A stretch of 64,000 bases of DNA from Pyrenophora tritici-repentis (Eukaryota > Ascomycota > Dothideomycetes > Pleosporales > Pleosporaceae), in the NCBI RefSeq assembly GCF_003171515.1, contig NC_089392.1, positions 3,100,001-3,164,000 on the forward strand, written 5' to 3'. Position 1 is the stretch's first letter. Each line of letters starts with the position of its first letter. Below are positions 1 through 11,484 of this stretch, in pieces. The position numbers were made by a program, and so were the translations under genes. The notes under the pieces were generated by a model that worked only from the letters and a program-made list of their open reading frames with translations, searched no databases and was not told the DNA's origin.

Positions 1-129
1 TGTTTCGGCTACGTTGTAGACTACTGCAGCAGTACGGGTACCTTGGATCTGGTGCGCATTAATAGATGAGATAGCAAGCTGAATATCTGCTTCATTTGAT
101 AGTAATTGAGTAGCGCTGCGTTGAGCCAT
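1..129 (-). mobile_element. pogo/Fot-type transposase, N-terminal fragment cut by window edge
   Basis: An open frame of 43 codons starts at an ATG at 129 and runs off the left edge. The peptide contains NEADIQLAISSI, then TRTAAVVYNVAET. This layout (helix, then a 'AA..YNV' turn) is that of the Psq-type helix-turn-helix at the start of pogo/Fot1-family DDE transposases of ascomycetes, where it binds the terminal repeats. Only the first part of the DNA-binding domain is inside the window, so the DDE catalytic part and integrity of the element cannot be judged. No terminal inverted repeat was found in the following 500 bases. Confidence 0.72.
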
Positions 130-167
130 TGTAGATTAAGATCAGTAAGGTGAGTAAAGTTGGTGGG

Positions 168-199
168 GTGCGCCGCTCGCCCGTGTGCGCCGCTCGCCC
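168..199. repeat. Tandem pair of a 15-bp GC-rich motif
   Basis: The motif GTGCGCCGCTCGCCC occurs at 168-182 and again at 185-199, separated by two bases. It lies about 40 to 70 bp before the transposase ATG, on its 5' side. Subterminal repeats that bind the transposase are known in pogo-type elements, so this may be part of the element end. That role is inference. Confidence 0.6.
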
Positions 200-596
200 A
201 TGGATCATGTTAGTTTGCTTTATTTTTAATATATTATGTGAGCTTTCGGTCTCCGTAGCGCTTGGTCGTGTTCTTGTAAGGGCTGTTGTGTAAGTAGAGA
301 GAAAGGAAGGGGAAAGGAGGAGACTATGGGAAAGAAGGCGAGTAGCACAGGGGGACATGGCAAGCACAGCCAATAATTATTATGTAACGACAATAGTGAA
401 TGGTATCAATAGGCTGAGAAACCCCACCTCCCTATATAATTCCCTCGCGCCACCCCCCAAGTTATTACATCAGCCGTGAACCGTGCTCATGTTAATGCTC
501 ATTCCTACCCACCCACCCCTCCATCCATGCAACCCAAACGCGAAAGTCCGCATTGCCTAAAGGAAGAACACCAAAAAATCAAATCACGCAACAACT
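200..596. other. Non-coding, probably transposon end and 3' flank of MHP1-like gene
   Basis: No supported gene. There is an AT-rich patch near 218-240 and a TATATAA-like string near 433. The end of the transposon should lie here, but I could not identify it. Confidence 0.4.
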
Positions 597-3500
597 TTAA
601 TCCTCCACAGCACACTCATCCGCCTCACCACATCCCCTACCCTTCTCCCCCGGTGCAAAAATATCCGGATTTCGATTCTTCAACGCCGCAATCTGACTGT
701 CTTTGAAAATCTTAAAGTGCGCCGGGTCATCGCGTTCCAGATTCCTCAGCTCCTCAGCGTTTTCCACAATGCTGTCAAACGCCTCTTCCCAGCCCTTGCC
801 TTCAATCATGGTGCGCATATCGTCACCACTGTACTTCATAAAGTACTCGCGCAGAGCAAGAATGTGCTCCGGGAGGCCCTCGCAGTCTGCTGAGCCGGAG
901 ATGAAGGCTTCGTGGTTTTCAGATGCGTTGGGTGTGGTGGGGCGGGATGAGTTGAGGAGGCCGGTGCGGACGCGGTGGCCGAAGCGGTGGAGACGGCCTT
1001 CTTCGAGGGACATGTTGCGTGAGGCGAGGGAAACGTCGGAGTTGTGGCGTGAACGGATTCTCATGGGCTCGTCTTCATCCGACTCGGGTGCAGTCTGGTC
1101 TGTTGTGACACTAGCGTCAAGCGTAGGTACGGCTGAGGTGGGTGGAGAGTTGCTAGGTATAGAGCTGGACGTGGATGCGGCATCAGACGGCTGGATACGT
1201 GTTTCCGGGTACTCGTCTTCAAAGCGTTGGATCATACCCTCCAAAGTCTGATCCAAGAACAAAAGACGGCCTGTTTTCTGTTAGCTGTATTCGTATCATG
1301 GAGAACTGGCACAACATACGGTAACTCATGTCATTGCCGCTCTTGGCCTCTCGAATAATCGCTGGCTGAATCCTTGACCGCGTATTCCGCGCCGTTTCAA
1401 GCAAGTCCTTCGACATGGCTCTTGCTTTAGAAGGTTCTTCAAGTACCGGCACCCTGCTTCTGCTCCTTGGGGTAGAAGTTCCACTGCCGGAGATCCTGCG
1501 GAGGTCCGCATCCTTGTGAGATAAGCAGTAGCTGAGCGCTTTGACAATGCCCGTTCCACCAACAATGTAGTCATTGTCGTTGTCAGCCGATGTGTTATCA
1601 CTCTCCTGGTATTGTCCGTCTTCCGGACCTACGAGATGCCTCAAGATCTGCGGGATTTCGACTTGCTTCGGCGCGGCGTGGAGCTCAGGTACTTCATTGA
1701 TGGACTCAATGTTGCGCAGGCAGTAGGCGACGACCTGCTTGGCGAGGGCCTTGATTACTTCACCCTGTTCAGGTGCTGGGATGTCGACATCCACACATAC
1801 GAGCGAATTCGAGAGTTTGGCTGCCAGAGTAAGCGAGGCATATAGCGCAGCGGCATCTTCTTGTGTCTCTTCGTCTGTCGCGGTCGCTACACGCGTAATC
1901 TCAGGGTTTTCAAGGATGTTGATGTGTGCAATCTGTAGACAATCGGGTAGGATTTCTGCAATGGCAATCGCTGCTTCAGGCGTCATATCTACGTCCATGA
2001 GGTGTATGCGTTTCAGTTCCCTGAGCTGTGGCATATACTTCCGGAGAAGACATAGTGAGGTCTCGCCCAGGAAAAGACCCCTGTTGTGCGAGAGATCTAA
2101 GAATTTAAAGGAGGGTAGTGCTGTCAATGCGGGGAAGAGTGTCTTGAGCGAGTCGGGTGTGAGGCCAGTATCCTGTAAGCATAGTGCCCATAGTAGGCTA
2201 TTCTTGCAGTGGGTAATACCCTCGCAGAGCTTTCCTATCCACGGTCGAAGGTCATTGCCGCCCAGGTCAATTCCTTGACACACACCTGAGCGTAGGTAGT
2301 GCAGGATATGCTCCAGACCCTCCTCGTCAATGTCATTTGTTGCAAGACTGACCCGCTGGATGCCGCTAATAACGCAGCCGTGAATTATCTTCTTGATGCT
2401 GGAAGAGGTCAAATTGCACTCAGCCATTGCTAGCTCTTGGAGCTCGGAGCCGCCCAGTCGCTCGGATATGGCTTTGGAGAAAATCTCGGCGATATCGCCA
2501 GTTCTGCTTCCATTCGCAGGGCCGTTGGTAGTTGGGGAAGTCACCTGTGGTGGAGGCTGGGGAAATGGTATCATGGACACATCAACTGCCATGATTGATT
2601 TGCACATGTACAGGAATAGTGCAATGTGTTTCCATCCTTCGGCTGTGATCTTGGGGTTGTTCTTGAGAACGAGTTTCTTGATGGCAGAGGAACCTTGCTG
2701 ACAGAGTCCCTCTCTAGTACCAGACGAGTGATCACGGATTTTTGGTGGCTCCGGGACTTTAGCTGCGAGGAGACCAGCGAGGATGACCCTGATCTTCTCG
2801 TCGTTCAGATCGGCATCTTCCAGAAAGAGCTTCTTCACGGGTACGATAGCGAGCCAGTCGGACAGGGTCATGACATCGGCCATTTGTAACCTTGATCCAG
2901 TCAAATCCAGACATGTGACAACTCCCGGCTGGACAACGGAGCATGCGCGCGGGGCTGCGAGCTGGTCGCTGATGCGTTTGAGGATGGGCGATTCGCGCAA
3001 CTGGCAACATCTTCGGTAGATGCGCAGTGGGTCGATGGTGGGCCGGTCCTGCGCACGCGGTGTCGTGGTCCCTGAGGCAGCGGGCACTCCTTCAACGCTG
3101 CCACTGTCCTCATCTCTTGTGAGCTCCAAAGGTATCGTCCCGTTCTCTTCAGCTTTCCGGCGCTTCTTCTCTTTCCGCTCTTTGCGCTCAGCCTCGGAGC
3201 GTTTCTTCTTTTCCTTCTTCTTGCTCGGCTCCTGCTTCTCGTCATCGGCAATGGTGCCTTCGGGGTTGGGATCCGCGTCTTTGCCCACGACTTCTTGGGT
3301 GATTGCGATGACACCGTCCTTGTCCTTCTCCTCGGCCACGGTCTCGGGGTTCTTCAGTGCCTCGCCCTCGCCGCGCTCCTTGAGCTTCTTCTCCTTGCGC
3401 TTCGGCTTCTTATCGTCCGTGTCTGCATCGTCCTTGTACTTGGGTCCTCCTGCGATTTCAACGTCGACACAGAAAGCGACCTTGCGCAGCTTATTCTGGT

Positions 3501-4331
3501 CCAGCTCTGGCACCAGACATCGCTCTCGGTTCGGGTCTACGTTCATGATCTTGCGCGGACACATGCCGCCGTTGGGGTGGGCTTTGCCCCCAGTGCCCAC
3601 TTGGGTGCCCGATGACAGGCGTCGCAGCACATTCTCGACGAATGAGCTCTTGGGAGGTTGTGGAACGTAGCCTTCAGAGGCGGGTCCCGAAGCCGCCTGG
3701 ATGCCGTTGAGGGCGCCGTTGGCCGAGGGCGTAGTATGGGCGGCGCCATTAGGAGCAGCGGGCGAGCCTTGAGCCTGTGTATGTGTAGTTTGCGCAGGCG
3801 AGTTTTGTGACGAGAATTTGGAGCTGATGCTGTTCATCCACGAACCGCGCCGTGACAAGGCCTTGCCATCTGGCGGCGTGGTGCCACTGACATTCTTCTC
3901 ATTGCTGCCCCGACTAAGCAGCGTTGGTCGCTTAGGCGGCGCTATCTTCTGGGGCGGCGTCGCAGATTTTGGCGGTGCTGGTTGCCCTCCCTTTACTGCT
4001 GCTGCCGGCGGCGGTCGTGGGGGCGATGCGGGCCTGGTGGTCTCCGGCTTCGGCTCGTGATTTTGGTGTGATGAGCGGGGTCTATCGGGGAGGCCGCCAT
4101 GCGAGGACGTCTTGGGCGGCGCATCTTTGCTCAGGCCTGGCGACGACGGTGCCTGTTGGCGATGGTGATGGTCTGTAACAGCAGCCTGTCAGCAGGGCTC
4201 TCAACAATGCCCAAGTTGCTAGGTTGCGTCGCGCCGCAAAGCCGAGCGGTCTCCACCCAGGGTCGCAAGCGGGCCATACCTCGAGTCGAGTGATGCAACC
4301 ACGATACATCCACTCCATGAATCTCCTCCAT
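597..4331 (-). CDS. MHP1: MHP1-like leucine-rich-repeat protein (cell-wall biogenesis/microtubule-associated family)
   Basis: Three exons on the minus strand: 4331-4280, 4172-1320 and 1270-597, giving about 1192 aa. The splice sites (GTATGG...TTACAG and GTATGT...AACAG) keep the frame. The protein opens with MEEIHGVDVSWLHHSTR, which resembles the VDVGWL N-terminus of yeast Mhp1. A Ser/Pro/Gly-rich disordered part and a Lys/Glu-rich block (roughly residues 325-360) follow. From about residue 400 come a RCCQLRES motif, also present in yeast Mhp1, and RNI-like leucine-rich repeats such as LKFLDLSHN and IQRVSLATNDI. The C-terminus is acidic and Ser-rich. In yeast Mhp1 was reported to bind microtubules; fungal orthologues are usually annotated as cell-wall biogenesis proteins. 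An in-frame ATG at 4370 would add 13 residues; I chose 4331 because the conserved block starts there. Confidence 0.85.
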
Positions 4332-5464
4332 AGCAGACGCGGTGTCGACGGGTGCTTGAATGGCCGTCATCTTGATTTTAGCTTCAGGGGTCTGGCCTTT
4401 AGATGCGCACAGTGTGGCCGCCGGAAGCCCGCGGGGTTATTGCTGGTACGGTAGTGCCGCACCGTGATCGGGAAGCAGTGAGACAGTCCAGACTTAGATC
4501 CGTACCCAGCGACGCGTTGCACTCAAATCAGCTCCAAGCGATTTCAAAAAGCTGCGATATGCGATATGCGACATGTGCGACGGCGAGGCGGATGGCGGAA
4601 GATGGCTAAACTACAAGGACAAGGAAGTCGGCGCCATGACGAAAGGTGTCGGCTGATAACTTCGGCTCTCCTCCACACTACTAACCCTAGCACTAGGTCC
4701 CTTGGTACACATCTTTCCGGCTATCATGATCGCCCGCGAGGATTGCCCTTCTGCTTTGTAGAGAAGCTGATCATCAACAGAGGCTTGACTCATGAGCATC
4801 CACTTGCGGCTGAAACAATGCAAAAATACACACGACAGCCCATGCGCATCTGTCTAACAGGCATGGTCGAACTTACGAGAGCAGCTGTGCGAAGAGCTCC
4901 GTCATCTTCATCTTGTCTATCAACTCAACTGGTCGCACTGCTCCTCCCTTGAGTGAAGATTGATATGAAACAAGGGTAGGTTGAACAAATCTATCTTTGC
5001 TATCTTTCTGCTATCGGAATAACAATCTGGTCACAAAAATATCTGGCCCGTCAGTTCCAAGCAGGTAGTCGAGCTAAGTGAGCATGGACAAGTTTGGAAA
5101 GAGGGAACGCTCGTCACATGGTCCGTGCTTCCAATGACACCATACACACAGCGCTGATAAAGATACACACACTGACCCTATGCGGAAGTTAGCTAAGCTC
5201 ATACGAATCCTATGCACGTGAGTACTGCTAAAAATATGGCACATTTCGTCATCGACGTTAGGTTTGTCTGCAAAGTTTCTTCATTGTTTTATCTCCTCTG
5301 CCCCATCGTATCCTTGGCATATAGAAATAGCAGCTAATACTAATATTCGCTGTTATAGTTCCAGAACACTCGCTTTGGCTTTTTCTAGGGGAGTTTTCTC
5401 TTGCTTCTTTTGCTCCAATAGCTTGCACCTCCTCGTTGGCGAGTCGAGTCGAAAGTGTAGCGTA
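4332..5464. other. Intergenic, about 1.1 kb
   Basis: No supported gene. The part next to 4331 is the promoter and leader of the MHP1-like gene. The open frames seen here are short and have no recognisable content. Confidence 0.5.
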
Positions 5465-5842
5465 CTAACAGATTGTCTGTATATACTTAGTTCGTGATCC
5501 AATGTATTTAGGAAGCGGAAAGAAACTTACAAATCCAGCGTAACAGTATTGGCATGTACTTTCAGATGTTGTGCAGCAATGATTTTCGCGATGTTCTCCC
5601 ACCTGATTGCAGCAATCTCCACACACTTGATGGGATGAGCCGGGCTGAGAACCGTGACCGCCGTTACTATTACCGGGACCTTGAGCGTTGCCTGGAACGT
5701 TGCCGTTATTGTGACTGGAACTGCTTCCTATTGTTTGAGGCTCTCTCTTTTCCATTGCATTCGTTTGAAGAGCCACGATTCCCAAAGGAGTTGCAGTCGC
5801 TAGTCCCATGAAAGCGATGGTGATGATGACTGAGAAGCGCAT
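5465..5842 (-). CDS. Small secreted cysteine-rich protein (effector-like), two exons
   Basis: Exons are 5842-5531 and 5476-5465. The intron 5530-5477 has donor GTAAGT, an ACTAAG branch-like site and acceptor ACAG. The product is 107 aa. Residues 1-18 form a signal peptide (hydrophobic ITIAFMGLATA, then TP). A Lys-Arg pair at 32-33 looks like a Kex2 cleavage site. Residues 35-70 are a Gly/Asn/Ser-rich linker. The C-terminal third holds eight cysteines at 74, 77, 78, 89, 90, 97, 100 and 107, including two CC pairs; an even number suits four disulfides. The spacing does not match the hydrophobin pattern. I recognise no family. Short, secreted, Cys-rich and lineage-specific-looking proteins of this type are often effectors or antimicrobial proteins, but that role is inference. 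The intron is 54 nt, so retention would also give an open protein, with 18 extra residues. Confidence 0.72.
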   Translation of the reverse strand: MRFSVIITIAFMGLATATPLGIVALQTNAMEKREPQTIGSSSSHNNGNVPGNAQGPGNSNGGHGSQPGSSHQVCGDCCNQVGEHRENHCCTTSESTCQYCYAGFVSFFPLPKYIGSRTKYIQTIC

Positions 5843-5921
5843 GTTGGCGATTTTTGAGTGTAGTAGATGGACGAGATAAAGGAGTGTTGATTGATTTTGA
5901 TCGAAGAGTACTTCATCTGCC

Positions 5922-5929
5922 TATTTATA
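5922..5929 (-). promoter_or_regulatory. TATA box of the cysteine-rich protein gene
   Basis: TATAAATA on the minus strand, about 80 bp upstream of the ATG at 5842. A clear TATA box suits a regulated rather than constitutive gene. Confidence 0.55.
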
Positions 5930-7429
5930 TTCGTCTCAAAGACTTCGTTATGATTAGACTATACCCAATCACTGTTAGATTCGCCAACAGACTACCGATC
6001 TGGCCAACACAGTTACAGTTCTTGCGAAATTCAGTGCCATCCCTACTGCTCCTCCAAGTGATTCTTAGATTGGTATGAACACGAGAACCAACTCGGTGAT
6101 ATTTCAAATCTGACCATATCTTGAACCATTGCAGATCGGTCGGGCATACTCATCCATCCATCTCTCGTGCCAAGTCCGACGTTTACAGCCACAGACAGAT
6201 GCACAGTTCCAAATTGTTGATCAGAATACTGCTAGCATTGATCTAGACTTTATTGAAACTGAAGTTACGACAAGATGCCGGGGCGGGGGTTTATCGAGAA
6301 CAAATAGAGTGCTAGGAATTGAATTCAATTATCCCTAGGTCACAGTGTACTCAATGTCACGACCACTAGCTTAACCGCTCGCTCACAAAATGGCATAACA
6401 ATTTATGCATAGGTACTCCCACTTATCTGTCCGTATGCATCATGGACATGGATTTTACACATGCTGTCTGTGCGTATCAAGAACTATCGTTGCACCGGGG
6501 GGATGAGTAGAAGTTTGACATGCCAAGCTTAATCTGGCCAGAAAGCAGGCTTGGCAAATAAGGTATACTGTCAGCTGTCAACTTTATCTCGTCCCCCTGG
6601 TAGTCGTAAATCTAAAAGACTTTCCGCGACTTTCCGCCCCTCTTCCGCCCCGTCCCTCTTCCGTCCCGTATCTCTCCACTCTCTCCACTCCCTTCCCCAC
6701 GATTAGCTGTCTCTCATCCGATACTCTTTACCCCTTTTGTAAACTACAGAACCAGACTAACTTTATCACATACTTCAGCCCCTGTGTGCCATCTGTCCGT
6801 GAGTGTCAGGGAGATGAATTTGACGGTTCCAAGGTTACTATCAATGCGTACCAAGAACTGTCGTCGTAATCCTAAAAGGCCCTACGCGAACTTCCGCACC
6901 TGTCGTCACGCACGAAATATGCTGCAACCTTGTATCAGGTTAGAGAAGTACCGATCAATGGCGGTGTAAATGAACAATGTCTTGTTCACAACAACCAAGC
7001 AATTGGGTGGGATATCAAGTAAGCGATGTCCCTGGCGCTATGGCATGGAAAGTATGTAATAGCGTGCAATGCCGCACCGCGGACTGATAACAACACTTGT
7101 GGTGTTGGGCGGAGTCAGACTACACGGGCCCTTGAGTGACCAACTAGAACAACAGCCAACAAAACATAGACTTAGACACTACATATGGCTGTTACATATG
7201 GCTGCCTCACTATCTCACATATCAAGTACATAAGACACTTTGAATAGGGGTATCTTAATTGGGGTAGCCGACTAGGGCCTGCCGTCTCATCATCTCATTG
7301 AGGTCGTGAAAGGCTAAATACAGAACATGTTTCCTGTCATGCTAGCTATCCTTCCCATTGTCACCCCTGGACGCTTGGGCCGTACTTTTGTCATCATGGA
7401 ACAAAGCAAGACGAAGAGAAAGCCAACGC
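5930..7429. other. Intergenic, about 1.5 kb, with a degenerate duplicated patch
   Basis: No supported gene. Two patches share a decayed sequence: about 6471-6650 and about 6843-6910. Both hold a 'TGCGTA[TC]CAAGAACT[AG]TCGT' string, followed further on by 'CTAAAAG' and 'CG[CA]ACTTCCGC'-type words. They look like remnants of an old repeat. Confidence 0.4.
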
Positions 7430-8576
7430 TTACGCAGTAATCTCGGCAATCTTGGCCTTGACACGCTCCTCCTTCTCGGCCTTGGTAAGCTTCTTGGTCC
7501 TGTACTTCAGGGACTCGGCCTTCCACTCGTCCTTGGACTTCTTGGGGCCGGCACCCTCCTCCTTCTTCCAGGGGTCCTCGCGGATCTGCTTGTGGGCATC
7601 CTGGTAGAGCTCCTCAAGACCATCAGCCTCGATGTCGTCCTCAATGTAGCCGCTGAACTGAGACTTGTAGCGCTCCTCATCGTCGTCGGCAAGGGTCTCC
7701 ATGTACTCAGCAACGTGGCCACCGAAGATGTACTTGCGGAGGGTCTCGGCGTCGAGCTCCTTGCCTTCGATGTCGTATCCGGGGAAACGATTCTCGGAGT
7801 GGGGAACGAAGACACCGCCGTCAGAGCATCCCTTCATGGCGCCAAAGACACGGGCACCAGTGGACGTACGGGTGAGGCCAACATCCAAGAAGACCTTGAA
7901 TGGGCGGCGCTCCTCGCCGTCAATCTCGGCGGCTTCGGTGAGAGTGAACTCACCGTCGGCCTCCTCAACACCGACGAAGTCCTCGTCAAGCTCGAGCTTC
8001 TTGAGCACACGGCGGGCAAGGAGCAGACCAGTGGCGTATGCGGAGGACCAGTTGGTAAGACCGTGGGTGATGCCGTAAGCCTTGAGCTCGTGGGCACTGT
8101 GGGGTTGTTAGCCATGAGCCGCATAGTCGCGGATTGAACGGAACGTACTAGGCGGCCATGAAGACCTTGTCACCGCTCAGCTCAGAGTGGATGATCTGGC
8201 AGATGATGTCCTTGTTGGTGAAGCGGACGACGAGGCGGTACTTGGGCGCATTGTACTTGTTCTTGGCCTGGGTAATCAACCGCTTACGCGCATAGTAGTC
8301 GGCTACGCATTGTTAGACATAGTCGCAAGTCGGATTCGTTTGTACGTACTCTTTCCCTGCCTGCGGCGCTTGTACTTGACCTGGTACCTCGAAAAGTAGG
8401 CGTCGTTCTTCTGGAGCTTGGACTTTACACAGAGTCAGCGATTGACGCTTCAAACCCGCATTCGAAGCAACTCGCAAAGACTCCACTCGACAGAACGTCG
8501 AAGCGGGGATGCCATGATGGCAAAGGCAAGGGGACTACGGTTGCGAATGCAATTCGGATGTACTTACGAAAGGCAT
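7430..8576 (-). CDS. RPL5: 60S ribosomal protein L5 (uL18)
   Basis: Four exons: 8576-8568 (only 9 nt, Met-Pro-Phe), 8422-8350, 8302-8149 and 8096-7430, giving 300 aa, the usual length for eukaryotic L5. Splice phases agree at every junction. Recognisable blocks are YKRRRQGK then [39 protein letters not shown]-like [21 protein letters not shown], and [22 protein letters not shown]5 binds 5S rRNA with L11 (uL5) and joins the central protuberance of the large subunit; free L5 also carries 5S rRNA to the nucleolus. The acceptor of intron 1 is TAAAG rather than YAG, but the phase and the family N-terminus support it. The C-terminus is Lys/Glu-rich. Confidence 0.95.
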
Positions 8577-9147
8577 CTTGAGCTGCTGTTAGTTGAATCG
8601 GCTGAAGAGAGAAAGTTCGATGTGCTCGCAACAGATGCAATATTGAGTGGGCGCTCGGACCAGGCTTTTAAGCGACGCGCAAGTCGTTTTTACCCCAAGG
8701 TGGGTGACCATGCAAGCAACGTCGGGATGGGTGACCACGAGCATGCTAGACTAGAGCATGTTTGCTTCTGCCTGCAGAGGAACCAACTATCAAATCTGTC
8801 AATTTCTAGCTGACGTGTTGATGTGAAATTTCAGTTGCAGCATCTGAATCAGGCAGCAACTTGGGACAGCACTTGACACAAATAGCGTTCTCCTCACATA
8901 TTGTAGAATACTTGTCAAGATTAGTAGTATATTTTTAACGAATTCTTGTCAACGGCAGCGAGTAGTTATCATTCCAAGTTCAAGTTGCAGTTTAAGCATT
9001 CGCATTGCCCGTTTGGGCGCTCACGGACCCCCGACCAACCATCTGCCCCCGCCAACGTCGTCAACCTCAAGGCACGGAACACGAGCTAACAGCCAGCTCA
9101 CAACATCACACCCTCCAACCTCACAACCCATTTTGAGCTTTGACAGC
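8577..9147. promoter_or_regulatory. Divergent promoter region between RPL5 and ARP2
   Basis: No gene is supported. At about 8696-8748 the word GGGTGACCA occurs twice (near 8701 and 8730), just downstream of a TTTTAAGC string near 8668. The two copies sit roughly 125-165 bp upstream of the RPL5 ATG. They could be a shared regulatory motif, or relate to the box C of 5S rRNA genes. Confidence 0.35.
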
Positions 9148-10534
9148 ATGGCGGAAGTGCCCATTGGTATGCGCAGCTGCTCTGCGAGCAATTCCAGCTT
9201 TACTCACATTTCCACTAGTGCTCGATGGAGGTACCGGTTTCCTCAAGGCAGGTTATGCTGGACAGGTGAGTTGCGGCATATCATGGACAAGTGACATATA
9301 GAGCTGATGATGTGCTGTTTAGAACTTCCCAGACCACCAGTATCCGTCAATAGTCGGCCGGCCCATCCTACGAACCGAAGAGCAGAATGGCGGAGACATA
9401 CAGCTCAAGGACATCATGTGCGGTGACGAGGCAGCGGCAGCGCGCTCAATGCTTCAAATCACGTACCCCGTATGTCTTCATACAATAGGATAAAGAGCAG
9501 ACCAAGGTGCTAACCATGTCTCATGCAGATGGAGAATGGTATCGTGAAGCGGTGGGACGACATGCAACAACTCTGGGACTACACCTTTTACGAGAAGATG
9601 AAGCTCGACCCTACCGGCCGCAAGATCCTCCTCACCGAACCGCCGATGAACCCACTGAAGAATCGTGAGACCATGTGCGAGGTCATGTTTGAACGTTATG
9701 GCTTTGGAGGTGTATACGTAGCTATCCAGGCCGTGCTGGCTTTGTATGCGCAAGGTCTATCATCTGGTGTAGTCGTCGACTCTGGAGACGGTGTCACGCA
9801 TATTGTCCCTGTTTACGAAAGCACTGTCCTCAACCACCTCACTCGCCGTCTCGATGTTGCCGGACGCGACGTCACGCGCAACCTGATTGCGCTCCTACTA
9901 CGAAGAGGATACGCCCTCAACCGAACCGCCGACTTCGAAACCGTTCGTCAAATCAAGGAGAAGCTCTGCTACGTATCATACGATCTCGAATTGGACCAGC
10001 GATTGAGCGAAGACACAACAGTTCTGGTGGAATCCTACACGCTTCCAGATGGCCGCGTGATCCGAGTGGGTAGCGAGCGTTTCGAAGCTCCCGAATGTCT
10101 GTTCCAGCCACATCTCGTCGACGTTGAGCAACCGGGTATCGCCGAATTCCTCTTCAACACGATCCAGGCTGCCGACGTCGATGTCAGGAGCAGTCTGTAC
10201 AAGGCGATTGTGTTGAGTGGTGGTAGCAGCATGTACCCAGGCTTGCCTAGTCGATTGGAGAAGGAGCTGAAGCAGCTATGGCTTACCAAGGTTCTTGGTG
10301 GGAACCCGGAGCGACTCAACGTACGTATACGTCAACGCGTTGCACTAACCGTTGCTGACACATTCCCAGAAATTCAAGGTCCGCATCGAAGACCCGCCAC
10401 GGCGAAGGCACATGGTCTTCCTCGGTGGCGCCGTGCTTGCGAATATCATGGCCGACAAGGAAAACATGTGGATATCAAAGGCGGAGTGGGAGGAGCAGGG
10501 TGCACGCGCATTGGAGAAGCTGGGCTCCAGATGA
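9148..10534 (+). CDS. ARP2: Actin-related protein 2, Arp2/3 complex subunit
   Basis: Five exons: 9148-9166, 9219-9265, 9323-9469, 9529-10320 and 10370-10534, giving 389 aa, the normal Arp2 length. All phases agree. The actin-fold phosphate-1 loop reads [14 protein letters not shown] and phosphate-2 [18 protein letters not shown]. Arp2-type features are [27 protein letters not shown] and [16 protein letters not shown]. The C-terminus is [15 protein letters not shown]. Arp2 and Arp3 form the nucleus for branched actin filaments in endocytic patches. The ATG was chosen because MAEVPIVLDGGTG is formed only by joining the 19-nt first exon to exon 2. Confidence 0.96.
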
Positions 10535-11484
10535 GGCTAAATTGGAAATATCGAGACAAGCCTGCAGATGCATACCAACAAATCGAACATTTTTACAACA
10601 CAGTACCGCCGTTAACAATACGCTTGGGTGAAACATTTACTCGCACCGCTTGGCAGGCCCTGTCACCTTCTTTTTGTTACCGCAGTTGGTCTCAACACCG
10701 CCCCAAGCGTCAGTAAACCTAGCTTTTGGTCACAACGGAGCGAATCCGCGCATCAATGTTGGCTGCCCAAGCTTCCCCGGCGTCTGCGGTGCTCCATCGA
10801 TTGCAGCCGCAGGCGGGAGATCTGCTTAGTCTGTGAAACATTGCCGTCGTTGGACTTGCTACTTCCCGGATGGCGCGTCCATGCATGAGCGGCATGAGCG
10901 GCATGTGTAGATTGTTATTTTTTTTCTGTGTTGCCGCGCTACGCTTCTTCTGCTGATGCCCGACGCCCTTGCAGTGAGCGATAACCGCGGTATTGTCCGT
11001 ATAGCCTTGTGCCCATAGTGGGTTCACTCAATGCAGCAGGTAGGTCGATCGTGATCCCTCCTGCGCCTATTCCGTTGTGTGCTCTGAGATTAACTACCTA
11101 GGTAAGGCAGCAGGTTATCCTACCTCAATCAAGCCGCTCTTGGCACGCTAACATATAACGTATTGGTTCAGGTAACGAGCCAGTTCTCGTAGCGAGCCAC
11201 TTTTTACTAGTAATACTAGCTTTTTTCGCTTTTCAGAAAAGTTGAGTAACTTCTCTAGTTTTTGTTAACTGACTATTCAATTAGTTAAATTTAAAAACTT
11301 GCAATAGTTAACTACTAAAGTAACAGAATTTTATACTCTCTGGAATTCTAGAATTTGTTACCTAAACTAACGCTGTACCTTGTTTGTGCGCCACTCGTTA
11401 AGTCTCAGATACGAGATGGCATTAGCGTCTCGCGAAAGACAATACTCTTCCTCTTTATCCAGGCCGAGGCAACGCATAGCAATG
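10535..11484. other. Intergenic, 0.95 kb, AT-rich at its right end
   Basis: No supported gene. From about 11205 to 11365 the DNA becomes strongly AT-rich with many GTTAACT- and TTAGTTA-like strings. The 3' flank of the ankyrin remnant (12510-12660) has the same character, which suggests the remnant lies inside a decayed insertion. Confidence 0.45.
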
